DNA of 64,000 nucleotides from an uncultured Eubacteriales bacterium (GTDB lineage: Bacteria > Bacillota > Clostridia > Christensenellales > CAG-917), in the NCBI GenBank assembly GCA_900545885.1, contig URAF01000002.1, positions 62,001 to 126,000 of the forward strand, given 5' to 3'. A model generated the notes under the pieces. The model searched no databases, was not told the DNA's origin, and saw only the letters and a list, made by a program, of their open reading frames with translations. Position 1 is the stretch's first letter. Every line of letters starts with the position of its first letter. The position numbers and the translations under genes were made by a program. Shown here piece by piece: positions 16,928 to 25,524 of the stretch.

Positions 16928-19900
16928 TCAGCCGCTTGCGCGAAGCGCTTTCACGGGGTCTTTCTTCGCCGCAAGGATTGCGGGGACAAGTCCCGAAATC
17001 ATCGTAAGACCTATGCTCAATGCAACCAGCAAAAGGGCATGCAGAGGATTGAGCACGGCAAAGTTGTCGGGTGCGTCCGCGGCAAGAGTGGAAATCCACG
17101 CGTTGATGGGGAAGTCGATTATCCACGCAAGGAATACGCCCAATACGCCCGATACCGTGCCTATGATACCCGTTTCGGCGTTGAATACGTTGCTGACGTC
17201 GATTTTGCGGGCGCCGATAGAACGCAGTACGCCGATTTCCGTTGTGCGTTCGAGTACGGACACATAAGTGATGATTGCTATCATTACGCTCGATACGACG
17301 AGCGATATCGCCGCAAACGCTATCAGTATGTACGACACGATGCCGACAACGCGCGTAAGCAGTTCGGATATTGTGCCCGCATAGTCGGTGTAGGTCACGG
17401 ACATGGACGGGTTATCGTCGTTCCAAGCGTCGAGGTAGGCGCAGATTTTGTCCTTAGCCGTAAAATCGGTGGGGTAGATGTAAACGCCTGTCGGCATGTT
17501 GCTGCCGCCGAGACTTTGCATTGCGTTTTCGTACGCGCTGTTGATAAGGGTTATGATTGCGTTGGCGTTAAGGTTCAACCCGTACTGCTGATTGATGTAA
17601 GATACGAGAAAGCGGAGCATGAGCTCGATCATTGCCGAAGACAATCCGAGTTCTTTCTGCAAAAGACGCACAACGTCGTTAATGGTCTGGCAGGCGTCGA
17701 GTTTGTCGGGGTCGATATCTCCGATTCCCGGTATTTCGCCGCTTTGGATTGTGTCTTTAAGCATATTGACCAACGTGTTTTCCGAGACACCGAAGGAAGA
17801 GAACAGTGAAACAATCGCGCTGAAATCGAGTTCGAACGTTTCGCCCGTAAGAACGTTGATTTCCTTGTTGGCTTCCTGTAACGCGACGATTTCGGACGTA
17901 TGGGCGTTCGCAATGCAAAGTTCGGTAAGTTCCTGCGTATAGGCAACGCCGCTCGACAGCAGGGGAGCCAGAATGCCTTGCGTAATACGAAGCACGCCTA
18001 CGATACGCACGGTGATGTTGTCTTCGGCGTCATAGTAGGACGCATAATCGGTGTTTACCGTGGCAGGATTGAACTTGTCGGGCTGTTCGTCGCCGTCGGT
18101 GTCGACGTAACCCGCCGTCGAAACGTCGTAGTAATTGTTGTTGGACGCAACCACCAATTCGCGACCCAATATGTCGTTGAAATCGACGGGAAGATAGTTG
18201 TCGTTGTCGTCTTTTTGCAGACGCATTCCGAGAGTTTCGAGTATTTCGTAGTCTATTGTGTTATAGCTGCTTACGACAAGCACCGCCTGACGCGCTTTTT
18301 TGCCTTGGTCGTCGTAGGACGCATAATTTTCGTCGTATTTTTCAAGGACGGCGTTACCTTCGGCCGAACCTGGATAACCGCCCGCAATCACGTCATACTG
18401 CGATTGCATGAACTTGTCCCAAAGAAGTTCCTGCCACCCGAGCGGGTTGCTCATCGTGGACGAATTGACTTTTTTGACGTTGCCGTTGTAGTCCTTGACC
18501 AGAACGGGCATTTTGTATCCGTAAGTGTATTTTATCGAGTTCAGTTCGTCGGGGAACAGGGTTTCGATTTTGTTTACGTAATCTATGTATTCTTCCGTAA
18601 GTACGTTTGCTCCGAAAGTTATGCCGTTGATAAATCCGTCGGGTTTATAGGGCGTGACGTAATCGCTGTCGGGGAAGGCTTCGCCGCCGTTGCTGCCGCC
18701 TTGTATTTGCATGTTCATGAGTTCGTCGACGTCGATGTCGAGCGCCAAGCTGTTGATTGTAAGCGGCATGCTGGAAAGAATGCTGCCTTCCATTTCGTCC
18801 ATATAAAGATTGAACCCGTTGGACAAACTGAGAACGAGGGCTATGCCGATAATACCTATACTTCCCGCAAAAGCCGTAAGGAAAGTACGGGTGCGTTTAG
18901 TTATGAGGTTGCGTGCGGAAAGCGAAAGAGCGGTGAAGAAAGACATTGACGTGCGCTCTTTTTTCTTTTTGGGCTGACCGCTTCGTTTTTTGAGGGGTTC
19001 GGGATGCTCGGGAGAAAGCACGGCAACGAACTTTTCGTCGTGTGCCTCGCCTGACGACTCCGAATTGTCGCCGTCGGGTTTCATCGTGGCTGCGACCGCT
19101 TTGTCGATTGCAAGCGCAAGCGTGTTTGCGTTTGCGTCTTTGGTTTCGCCTTCGACGTCCTCGGTTGTCGTAGTGATTTCTTCCGCGGCAGACTGTTTTT
19201 TGCCTTTTTTGGACTTCTTGGCGGGTGCTTTTTTAACGGGCACAGCAACTTCCTCGACAGGTTCGGGAAGTTCGGCACATTCTTTTATGTACTGTTCTAT
19301 GGGCGACGGCTCGCCGTCGGAAATAGGCGCGACGGGCGAGAGTATGGTCGGAAGTCCGTCGTACGGGTTGCTGTCGGCAATGACTCCGCCGTCGGTAAGT
19401 TCGATAATACGGGTGGAATAGCGCTTCGCAAGTTCGGGGTTGTGCGTAACCATTATGACGAGCTTGTTGTCGGCGATTTCCTGCAACAGGTCCATGACCT
19501 GTTCCGAAGTCTTTGTGTCGAGAGCGCCCGTCGGTTCGTCGGCGAGTATGATTTCGGGGTTGTTGACGATGGCGCGGGCAATAGCTACGCGCTGCATCTG
19601 ACCGCCCGAAAGCTGGTTGGGTTTTTTCTTTATCTGACCGCCCAGTCCCACGCGTTCGAGAGCGTTGATTGCAAGCGCTTTTTTCTTCTTGTGGGGCACG
19701 CCCGATATGGTGAGCGCAAGTTCGACGTTCTGAAGAATGTTCAGGTGCGGAATGAGGTTGTAAGACTGAAAAACAAAACCGATTGAACGGTTGCGGTAAG
19801 CGTCCCAGTCGCGGGATTTGAACTCTTTGGTGGATTTTTCGTTGATTATGAGGTCGCCGTCGGTGTATTTGTCGAGTCCGCCGATGATGTTGAGCATCGT

Positions 19901-20035
19901 GGTTTTGCCGCAGCCCGAAGGACCGAGAATGGACACAAACTCGCTTTTACGGAAATTCAGATTGATGCCTTTGAGAGCATGTACGACGGAGTCCGCCATA
20001 CGGTAATCTTTGACGATGTCGACCAGTTTTAACAT
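16928..20035 (-). CDS. MacB-like ABC transporter, ATPase fused to FtsX-type permease (1)
   Basis: A 1035-residue fusion. Residues 1-225 are an ATPase of the LolD/MacB group: Walker [10 protein letters not shown] (38-46), FQSYNLIPH, signature LSGGQ (142-146), Walker [11 protein letters not shown] long low-complexity Lys/Ala/Glu/Asp linker (about 230-380) follows, then one membrane helix after KRTRTFLTAFAGS, a large extracytoplasmic domain of about 500 residues, and three helices of the FtsX domain near the C terminus, ending with KKDPVKALRASG. Such proteins export peptides or antibiotics or act as mechanotransmitters. ATG 20035 has AAGGTG upstream; the earlier in-frame ATG is not used because the family starts at MLKL. 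It has a paralog at 34643. Substrate unknown. Confidence 0.88.
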   Translation of the reverse strand: MLKLVDIVKDYRMADSVVHALKGINLNFRKSEFVSILGPSGCGKTTMLNIIGGLDKYTDGDLIINEKSTKEFKSRDWDAYRNRSIGFVFQSYNLIPHLNILQNVELALTISGVPHKKKKALAINALERVGLGGQIKKKPNQLSGGQMQRVAIARAIVNNPEIILADEPTGALDTKTSEQVMDLLQEIADNKLVIMVTHNPELAKRYSTRIIELTDGGVIADSNPYDGLPTILSPVAPISDGEPSPIEQYIKECAELPEPVEEVAVPVKKAPAKKSKKGKKQSAAEEITTTTEDVEGETKDANANTLALAIDKAVAATMKPDGDNSESSGEAHDEKFVAVLSPEHPEPLKKRSGQPKKKKERTSMSFFTALSLSARNLITKRTRTFLTAFAGSIGIIGIALVLSLSNGFNLYMDEMEGSILSSMPLTINSLALDIDVDELMNMQIQGGSNGGEAFPDSDYVTPYKPDGFINGITFGANVLTEEYIDYVNKIETLFPDELNSIKYTYGYKMPVLVKDYNGNVKKVNSSTMSNPLGWQELLWDKFMQSQYDVIAGGYPGSAEGNAVLEKYDENYASYDDQGKKARQAVLVVSSYNTIDYEILETLGMRLQKDDNDNYLPVDFNDILGRELVVASNNNYYDVSTAGYVDTDGDEQPDKFNPATVNTDYASYYDAEDNITVRIVGVLRITQGILAPLLSSGVAYTQELTELCIANAHTSEIVALQEANKEINVLTGETFELDFSAIVSLFSSFGVSENTLVNMLKDTIQSGEIPGIGDIDPDKLDACQTINDVVRLLQKELGLSSAMIELMLRFLVSYINQQYGLNLNANAIITLINSAYENAMQSLGGSNMPTGVYIYPTDFTAKDKICAYLDAWNDDNPSMSVTYTDYAGTISELLTRVVGIVSYILIAFAAISLVVSSVMIAIITYVSVLERTTEIGVLRSIGARKIDVSNVFNAETGIIGTVSGVLGVFLAWIIDFPINAWISTLAADAPDNFAVLNPLHALLLVALSIGLTMISGLVPAILAAKKDPVKALRASG

Positions 20036-20144
20036 ACACACACCTTGACCGAAAGAGTCATGAAACGGGACGGGAAGTCGTCGCAAAACCGTTCAAAAAG
20101 CATTTTTCGAGTCTTCCCCTGAACCCGAAATCATAATCGTAATT

Positions 20145-20181
20145 ATTATACAATTCAACATTATATATGTCAATGTTGAAT
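20145..20181 (-). promoter_or_regulatory. Consensus promoter overlapped by a perfect inverted repeat
   Basis: Minus strand TTGACA (20168-20173) and TATAAT (20145-20150) with 17-base spacing, 110 bases upstream of the ABC gene. A perfect 10-bp inverted repeat, ATTCAACATT (20153-20162) with AATGTTGAAT (20172-20181) around 9 bases, covers the -35 box and spacer, as a repressor operator would. Confidence 0.65.
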
Positions 20182-20225
20182 GCCGTGACTATGTGAATTT
20201 AATTGACGAAAGATAGCAATCTGTA

Positions 20226-20254
20226 TTGAAAAAGAATTTCGGGTATGATAAAAT
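20226..20254 (+). promoter_or_regulatory. Promoter of tcdA
   Basis: TTGAAA (20226-20231) and TAAAAT (20249-20254) with 17-base spacing, about 80 bases upstream of the tcdA start. Confidence 0.5.
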
Positions 20255-20335
20255 TTCGGTGCTGCGATTTCGTGCTCCCGAGCGGCGGCAAATTGGACAC
20301 GTGACAGGGAAGGAACACACGGAAAAGGAGATGCA

Positions 20336-21040
20336 ATGAACCCCGAATATACAGTGAGAACAGCGGCTTTGATAGGCGAAGAAGGAGTGGAGAAACTGGC
20401 AAAATCCCGTGTTTTGGTATGCGGTCTCGGAGGCGTCGGTGGATACGTCGTCGAGGCGCTTGCCAGAGCAGGCGTCGGGACGCTGGGACTTCTCGATTTC
20501 GACACGGTAGCGCCCTCCAACATCAACCGTCAGATACTTGCAACAATCCAAAGCATAGGGCGCAAAAAAACGGAAGTCGCATCGGAGAGAGTGAAGAGCA
20601 TCAACCCCGACTGCAACGTGAAAACTTACGATTTGATGTACCTTCCCGAAAGCGCAGACAAGGTGGATCTCGGCGAATACGATTACGTCGTGGACGCCGT
20701 TGACAACGTTACCGCTAAACTCGAACTGATAACCCGCGCAAAGGCGCAAAACGTCGCAATCGTGAGTTCAATGGGTACGGGTAACAAGTTAAACCCCTGT
20801 TTTGAGATTTGCGACATAAAAAAGACTTCCGTCTGTCCGCTTGCAAAAGTTATGCGGAAGGAACTCAAAGACCGCGGAATAGAGGGAGTGAAAGTGCTTT
20901 ATTCCAAGGAGATTCCGCAAAAGAGCACGGCAAACGAAAACGGACGCGTGCCGTCAAGCATTTCTTACGTTCCCGCAGTTGCGGGGCTTATGCTTGCGGG
21001 CGAAGTCATACGCGACCTCGCAGGCGTCCGTGAAATATGA
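20336..21040 (+). CDS. tcdA: tRNA threonylcarbamoyladenosine dehydratase (ThiF/MoeB-like)
   Basis: Cyclises t6A37 of ANN-decoding tRNAs to the hydantoin form ct6A, using ATP. The 234-residue protein is an E1-like adenylating enzyme: GxGGxG nucleotide motif GLGGVG (30-35), NINRQ with the ATP-contacting arginine (R65), and the central YVVDAVDNVTAKLEL segment. The family tail with SSISYVPAVAGLMLAGEVIRDL is present. ATG 20336 is preceded by AAGGAG. It ends 28 bases from the converging dtd gene with no obvious terminator between. Distinguished from ThiF and MoeB by its short length and by lacking the ThiF-type CxxC zinc pairs. Both it and dtd act on tRNA. Confidence 0.88.
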   Translation: MNPEYTVRTAALIGEEGVEKLAKSRVLVCGLGGVGGYVVEALARAGVGTLGLLDFDTVAPSNINRQILATIQSIGRKKTEVASERVKSINPDCNVKTYDLMYLPESADKVDLGEYDYVVDAVDNVTAKLELITRAKAQNVAIVSSMGTGNKLNPCFEICDIKKTSVCPLAKVMRKELKDRGIEGVKVLYSKEIPQKSTANENGRVPSSISYVPAVAGLMLAGEVIRDLAGVREI

Positions 21041-21068
21041 AATCGAAAAAAGTGCAGAGGTCGGATTT

Positions 21069-21512
21069 TCAGCACTCGAATACGAAAGTGAGCGGTCCGT
21101 CCTGTTGCTGTTCGATGTACATGTGCGCACCGAAGATACCCGTTTTTACGGTAACGCCCTGGGCGCGTATTTTTTCTGTGGTGTAGTCGTAAAGGAACTT
21201 TGCGCGTTCGGGAAGTTCGGCGGCGCCGAAGTCGGGACGGTTGCCCGTGCCGCGGGTGAGTTTGCCCGCAAGCGAGAACTGCGACACAAAGAGAATTTCA
21301 CCACCCACGTCGAGAATGCTTTTGTTCATTTTACCGTTTTCGTCGGCGAAAATGCGGAGTTTGACGAGTTTCTGCGCGAAATAGTCCGCCTGTTCTTCGG
21401 TGTCGCCTTTTGCCACTGCGAAAAACACCGTGAGTCCAGACGGAATTTCACCGACGACTTTGCCGTCCACCGAAAGTTTGCTGCCGAAAGTTCTTTGAAT
21501 TACCGCTCTCAT
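21069..21512 (-). CDS. dtd: D-aminoacyl-tRNA deacylase
   Basis: Removes D-amino acids (and glycine mischarged on tRNA-Ala) from tRNA as translation proofreading. The 147-residue protein starts with the family's MRAVIQR and holds the two active-site motifs SQFSLAG and DGPLTF near the C terminus. The usual first motif is SQFTL, so the active-site threonine is a serine here. ATG 21512 is chosen by homology; upstream in-frame codons have no support. Ribosome binding site is weak. Ends facing tcdA; the RNA methyltransferase gene upstream on the same strand ends 116 bases away. Confidence 0.9.
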   Translation of the reverse strand: MRAVIQRTFGSKLSVDGKVVGEIPSGLTVFFAVAKGDTEEQADYFAQKLVKLRIFADENGKMNKSILDVGGEILFVSQFSLAGKLTRGTGNRPDFGAAELPERAKFLYDYTTEKIRAQGVTVKTGIFGAHMYIEQQQDGPLTFVFEC

Positions 21513-21628
21513 ATGTTTGCGTTCCCGTGTTTTGTTTTGCGAAAATTTATTTTGAATTTGATTTATTTCTTTGAGTTCGTGCCGTGAGTTTGCGACGATT
21601 TTGCCGTTCGTCAAATCTTGTCGTCGTT

Positions 21629-22825
21629 TTATTCGGTTGCGGGCAAATCGCCATTTGCGCCGACTTCCTTTTCATACTGTTTTTTTCGGGGCGGGGGCGC
21701 GCCGAGAAATGCGTACAGATTGCATTCGAGTTCCGAGTTGTAGAGCTTGCGGGTTTTGTCCGCACGTCTGCCGAAGTACTTTTCGAACGCGCGGTAAGAT
21801 GTGATTACGTACGCGCTCCATTCGTCCAACCGCCCGAAAACTTTTCCGAAGTCGCGATAAAGTTCTTTGAGCTCGTCTTCTTTCATCAGCCTTTCGCCGT
21901 AGGGCGGGTTGGTGACGATTACGCCGTGAGCGTATCTTGACGACAGGTTGCGCATATCCGCCGTCTGTATGTGCACAAGGTCCGCAACGCCCGCGCGCTT
22001 TGCGTGATTGAGCGCGAGTTTGACTGCGGCGGGATTGACGTCAAATCCCTGAATGCGGAGTTTAACCGAACGGTTTATGCGTTCTTCCGCCTCTTTCTGC
22101 ACAAAGTCGCGGACAACGGGTGCGTTCAAAAAGTTCTCGAAAGCAAAGTTTCTGTTCATTCCGGGGGCTGTGTCGGTGGCAATCAGGGCGGCTTCAACAG
22201 GGAAGGTTCCCGAACCGCAGAAAGGGTCTATGAAGGCTCTGTCGCGGTTCCACACCGACAGCAGTATAATGCCTGCCGCGAGTGTTTCGCGTATGGGTGC
22301 GTCACCGACAAACACGCGGTATCCGCGCTTGTGAAGTCCTGCGCCCGACGTGTCCAGCGCAAGGGTGGCGCGGTCGTCGATTATGCAGGTTTCGATTTCG
22401 TAAACGGCTCCCGTTTCGGCAAGGCGGTTTACGCCGTATGCGGTGCACAGCCTGTCCGCGATTGCTTTTTTGACTATGCTTTGAATGTCGCTCAAAGAAA
22501 ACAACTTGCTTTTCTGGCTTTTTGCGGTGACGACGATTTTCGCGTCGGCGGGCAGAATTTCGCGCCAGTCGACGGAATGCACGTTTTCGAACAGTTCGTC
22601 GAAAGTCCGCGCGTCGAAAGAATCAAGAACGATACGGACGCGTCCCGCCGTGCGAAGAAAGACGTTTGCACGCGCGACGTCGGACATGTTTCCTTCAAAA
22701 GGTATTCTGCCGTATTCCGCGCCGCGGGGAGCGTATCCCAGCGAAATGAGTTCGCATTTGAGTACGGCTTCCAGCCCGCTTGCTGCCGCGGCTTGTATTG
22801 TAAATCGTCCGTCGAAAAAGCTCAT
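21629..22825 (-). CDS. THUMP-domain RNA methyltransferase (RlmL/YpsC-like)
   Basis: SAM-dependent N2-guanine methyltransferase of the RlmL-N/TrmN group, acting on 23S rRNA or tRNA. The 398-residue protein has an N-terminal ferredoxin-like plus THUMP region (about 1-160), then a Rossmann methyltransferase domain with the SAM motif DPFCGSG (200-206) and the catalytic NPPYGER (306-312). It is the short stand-alone form, without the second methyltransferase domain of E. coli RlmL. The last 25 residues are polar and not conserved-looking. Start ATG 22825 precedes the THUMP region directly. Which RNA it modifies cannot be told from sequence. Confidence 0.87.
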   Translation of the reverse strand: MSFFDGRFTIQAAAASGLEAVLKCELISLGYAPRGAEYGRIPFEGNMSDVARANVFLRTAGRVRIVLDSFDARTFDELFENVHSVDWREILPADAKIVVTAKSQKSKLFSLSDIQSIVKKAIADRLCTAYGVNRLAETGAVYEIETCIIDDRATLALDTSGAGLHKRGYRVFVGDAPIRETLAAGIILLSVWNRDRAFIDPFCGSGTFPVEAALIATDTAPGMNRNFAFENFLNAPVVRDFVQKEAEERINRSVKLRIQGFDVNPAAVKLALNHAKRAGVADLVHIQTADMRNLSSRYAHGVIVTNPPYGERLMKEDELKELYRDFGKVFGRLDEWSAYVITSYRAFEKYFGRRADKTRKLYNSELECNLYAFLGAPPPRKKQYEKEVGANGDLPATE

Positions 22826-22902
22826 ATCGGCATTTTACTCTGCGCGCGCGACTATGTCAACCGAAGCGGCGGTCGCAAAGTAACCCTTCCGTATGCAGTC
22901 GA

Positions 22903-22931
22903 TTGACTAAAACGCCTTTGTCGGGTAAAAT
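22903..22931 (+). promoter_or_regulatory. Promoter of the nitroreductase operon
   Basis: TTGACT (22903-22908) and TAAAAT (22926-22931) with 17-base spacing, about 95 bases upstream of the first start codon. Confidence 0.55.
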
Positions 22932-23024
22932 ATACAAAAACGGCGCGGCACGAAAGTGTGCCGACGCGGGCGCGGTATGGGAATATATTGCGACTGCAAC
23001 GCCGAATAGTTACAAGGAAAATAT

Positions 23025-23576
23025 ATGGATTTCATCGAACTGTGCAAACAAAGAGAAAGTTGCCGCTCCTACACCGACGAGCAGGTCAGTGACGAAGCGT
23101 TGCGTACCATAGTCGAAGCGGGAAGACTGGCGCCTTCCGCGTGCAACTCCCAACCCTGGAAGTTTTACGTCGTAAACGGCGACGAACACGCCGCAACGGT
23201 AAGACGCGGCGTTCAGATTATGGGCAACAACAAGTTTACGGACAAAGCCCCCGCGTTTATAGTCGTGACGGGCGAAAAACCCAATTATCCCGAACGCGTT
23301 GGACAGGTCATTTTCGGTCGCGATTTTTCGTCCATCGACATCGGCATAGCCGTTGCGAATATGACTTTGTGCGCAACTTCTCTGGGGCTCGGAACCTGCA
23401 TTCTCGGAATGTTCACCGAAAAGACAATCAAAGAGGGTATCGGGCTTTCCAAGAAAGACAAAACGTTCGTTCAGCTCGTCATATCCGTCGGGCACCCCGT
23501 GAAGAAAGAGCCCAGAAACAAGAACAGAAAGGCGTTTGACGACGTTGCCGTGTTCGTGGGAAAGGACCAACAATGA
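23025..23576 (+). CDS. Nitroreductase-family flavoprotein
   Basis: A 183-residue FMN-dependent NAD(P)H oxidoreductase-like protein. The FMN-binding start RESCRSYTDEQ (9-19) and the PSACNSQPWKF segment (37-47) are typical, as are the dimer/FMN parts IDIGIAVANMTLCATSLGLGTC and the ISVGHP motif near the C terminus. Substrates in this family range from nitroaromatics and quinones to flavin; none can be named here. ATG 23025 has AAGGAAA upstream. Its stop overlaps the next gene's start by 4 bases (ATGA), so it is translationally coupled to a phosphatase, a membrane protein and a DNA alkylation repair protein. Confidence 0.88.
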   Translation: MDFIELCKQRESCRSYTDEQVSDEALRTIVEAGRLAPSACNSQPWKFYVVNGDEHAATVRRGVQIMGNNKFTDKAPAFIVVTGEKPNYPERVGQVIFGRDFSSIDIGIAVANMTLCATSLGLGTCILGMFTEKTIKEGIGLSKKDKTFVQLVISVGHPVKKEPRNKNRKAFDDVAVFVGKDQQ

Positions 23577-24097
23577 AAAACGTTTCCCGTAAACCTTTTT
23601 ATTCCGCGGACGGAAAGGTCGGCGCAGACGACAGAATAGGCGTTATGTTTGTGTGTCTGGGCAACATTTGCCGTTCGCCTATGGCAGAGTTCGTTTTTGC
23701 CGACGAAGTCAAAAAGAGCGGGTTAGAACACAGATTTTGCATAGCGTCTGCGGCAACCAGCTACGAGGAAGAGGGCAGCCCCGTACACAGGGGAACCCTT
23801 GCAAAACTCCGTGCCGAAGGCGTGCCCGTTTATCCGCATTACGCAACCGTGCTTTCCCGTTCCGACGCGGGTAAATACGACTTTTTCATAGGAATGGAAG
23901 AGCGCAACGTAAATTCAATGCGTCGTATACTCGGTTCGGAAGCCGACGGCAAAATTTACAGAATGCTTGATTTTTCCGACAATCCGCGCAATATCGCCGA
24001 CCCGTGGTATACGGGCAATTTCGACGTCACGTACGACGACATAAAGGAAGGCTGCGCGGCATTTCTTGCCTATCTCGAAAGGACGGGACGCATATGA
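23573..24097 (+). CDS. Low-molecular-weight protein-tyrosine phosphatase
   Basis: A 174-residue phosphatase. The catalytic P-loop VCLGNICRSPMAE has the C-x5-R signature, and the general-acid motif DPWYTG lies in the C-terminal half. The protein carries about 24 residues in front of the usual start (polar, no signal peptide); the ATGA overlap with the nitroreductase gene supports using this long start, though an internal ATG at 23645 would give the standard size. It dephosphorylates phosphotyrosine or small phosphoesters; targets unknown, with no tyrosine kinase gene adjacent. The stop overlaps the next gene by 4 bases. Confidence 0.87.
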   Translation: MKNVSRKPFYSADGKVGADDRIGVMFVCLGNICRSPMAEFVFADEVKKSGLEHRFCIASAATSYEEEGSPVHRGTLAKLRAEGVPVYPHYATVLSRSDAGKYDFFIGMEERNVNSMRRILGSEADGKIYRMLDFSDNPRNIADPWYTGNFDVTYDDIKEGCAAFLAYLERTGRI

Positions 24098-24543
24098 GAA
24101 CATCGGGTAACAAAGTCGCAAACATCGTTATATCCGTTTTCAGTCTGCTTGTCGGACTTGCTTTGCTCGGCGGCGGGATTTATATGACGTCGCAAAACAT
24201 CGACAGAGTGAGTGGCGGACTTATGATAGGCATAGGCATTCTGCTTTGCATTATGTTCGGATTTGCGGCGTATCTGATTGTACGTTTCGACAAACTGCGC
24301 GAAGAGGCGGAAGCGCGCGCCGAAAAGGACAAAGCCGAAGTTTACGCTTTTATCGAAGCCAAAAAGAGGGAAGCCGAACTTCTGCGCAGAGGAAAGAATG
24401 CGGAAAAGGCGCAGACTGACAAAATGCACTCGGAGAATTCCGAAAAAGCAGACTACGAAAACGCAGACGGCAAAAATGAATGCGAAAATTCCGACGATAC
24501 CGAATCGGACGTGATTTCGGACGGTGACAAGGACGTTTTGTGA
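24094..24543 (+). CDS. Two-helix membrane protein with charged coiled-coil tail
   Basis: An unrecognised 149-residue protein. Two adjacent membrane helices (about 7-30 and 37-62) are followed by a long charged helix rich in Glu/Ala/Lys (about 64-105), probably coiled coil, and a very acidic Asn/Glu/Asp tail to the end. The start ATG at 24094 overlaps the phosphatase stop; the longer frame upstream is discarded. It is the third gene of a tightly coupled operon. A scaffold or envelope role is possible but nothing in the sequence proves it. Confidence 0.72.
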   Translation: MRTSGNKVANIVISVFSLLVGLALLGGGIYMTSQNIDRVSGGLMIGIGILLCIMFGFAAYLIVRFDKLREEAEARAEKDKAEVYAFIEAKKREAELLRRGKNAEKAQTDKMHSENSEKADYENADGKNECENSDDTESDVISDGDKDVL

Positions 24544-24561
24544 TTGAGGAGCAAAGCTGCA

Positions 24562-25239
24562 ATGACCACAACCGTACTTGAACGATTCAAATCGCTTGCC
24601 GACGAAGGGTACAAGGCTTTTCAGACTAAACTGATACCCAACATTTCCGCAGACACGATACTCGGAGTCCGTTTGCCGGCAATACGTGCGGTTGCAAAGG
24701 AAATGAGCGCAGACGAAAAAGAGAAGTTTGTCGGCGACTTGCCGCACCGCTATCTTGAAGAAAATCTGCTTCACGCTGCGATAATCGACAAAGAAAAAAG
24801 TTTTGACAAAGCGGTTGAGATGACGGAAGAGTTTTTGCCTTATGTCGACAACTGGGCGGTGAGCGATATGTTTTCTCCCGCTTGTTTTGCAAAGCACCTC
24901 GACGAGCTTTACGAAATCGCTTGCAAATGGACGCAGTCGGACAGACTTTACACGGTCAGATACGGGATTTTGTGTTTCAAACGCTACTTTTTAGGCGAAG
25001 CATTCAGACCCGAAACGCTTGAAATCGTAAGCCGTATTCACGGCGAATATTATCTCAATATGGCTGCGGCGTGGTTTTTTGCGGAAGCCGTGACAAAGAA
25101 TCCCGAATTTGCAATTCCGTATTTCGAACAGGGAAAACTCGACGCGGACGTTATGAAAAAGGCCGTCAGAAAATCGCTTGACAGCTTCCGCGTTCCCCAA
25201 GACACAAAAGAATATCTCAAATCGCTTTTGCGAAAATAG
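24562..25239 (+). CDS. DNA alkylation repair protein (AlkD/AlkC-like HEAT-repeat family)
   Basis: A 225-residue all-helical protein of the DNA alkylation repair family, whose AlkD members are glycosylases for bulky N-alkylpurines. Typical segments: the N-terminal YKAFQTKLIPNI-(S/A)-x-D-x-x-LGVRLPAIRAVAKE, the YLEENLLHAAIID segment, VDNWAVSDMFS with the family's conserved W and D, and TVRYGILCFKRYF. ATG 24562 lies downstream of GAGGAG (24545-24550). It closes the nitroreductase operon. Smaller, related members in Firmicutes have not been shown to be active on DNA, so the enzyme activity is inferred. Confidence 0.83.
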   Translation: MTTTVLERFKSLADEGYKAFQTKLIPNISADTILGVRLPAIRAVAKEMSADEKEKFVGDLPHRYLEENLLHAAIIDKEKSFDKAVEMTEEFLPYVDNWAVSDMFSPACFAKHLDELYEIACKWTQSDRLYTVRYGILCFKRYFLGEAFRPETLEIVSRIHGEYYLNMAAAWFFAEAVTKNPEFAIPYFEQGKLDADVMKKAVRKSLDSFRVPQDTKEYLKSLLRK

Positions 25240-25430
25240 TCAACGAACGCTGATTTGCGCTTTTAGTGTTTTGCGACGTTTTGATTTTCCGCTTTGGTTC
25301 AAGTTCTCACGCGTTTTTGTCAATGCGCACGAGTGCGCAAGTATTTTTAATGAGTGAGTAGTTTCGCGAGTAGTTGGGCATTGTTTTTCATTCTGTGTTT
25401 TGTGTTTTTTTGCTTTTCGCGCGCATACGG

Positions 25431-25489
25431 TTGACTGCGCGCGCCGTACGTGATAAATTGTTTACGGTCAGTGGTTAGCAATGGCTAAC
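25431..25489 (+). promoter_or_regulatory. feoAB promoter with a palindromic operator candidate
   Basis: TTGACT (25431-25436) and TAAATT (25454-25459) are 17 bases apart. A perfect palindrome GTTAGC-AATG-GCTAAC (25474-25489) begins about 14 bases after the -10 box, over the first transcribed bases. Its TTAGC/GCTAA halves resemble DtxR/IdeR-type metal boxes, fitting iron-dependent repression, but the regulator is not in the window. The rest of the 285-bp gap (25240-25430) is T-rich with no gene visible. Confidence 0.55.
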
Positions 25490-25524
25490 TCGTTTATGCG
25501 GGCTATCCGCAGGGCGGAGGATAT

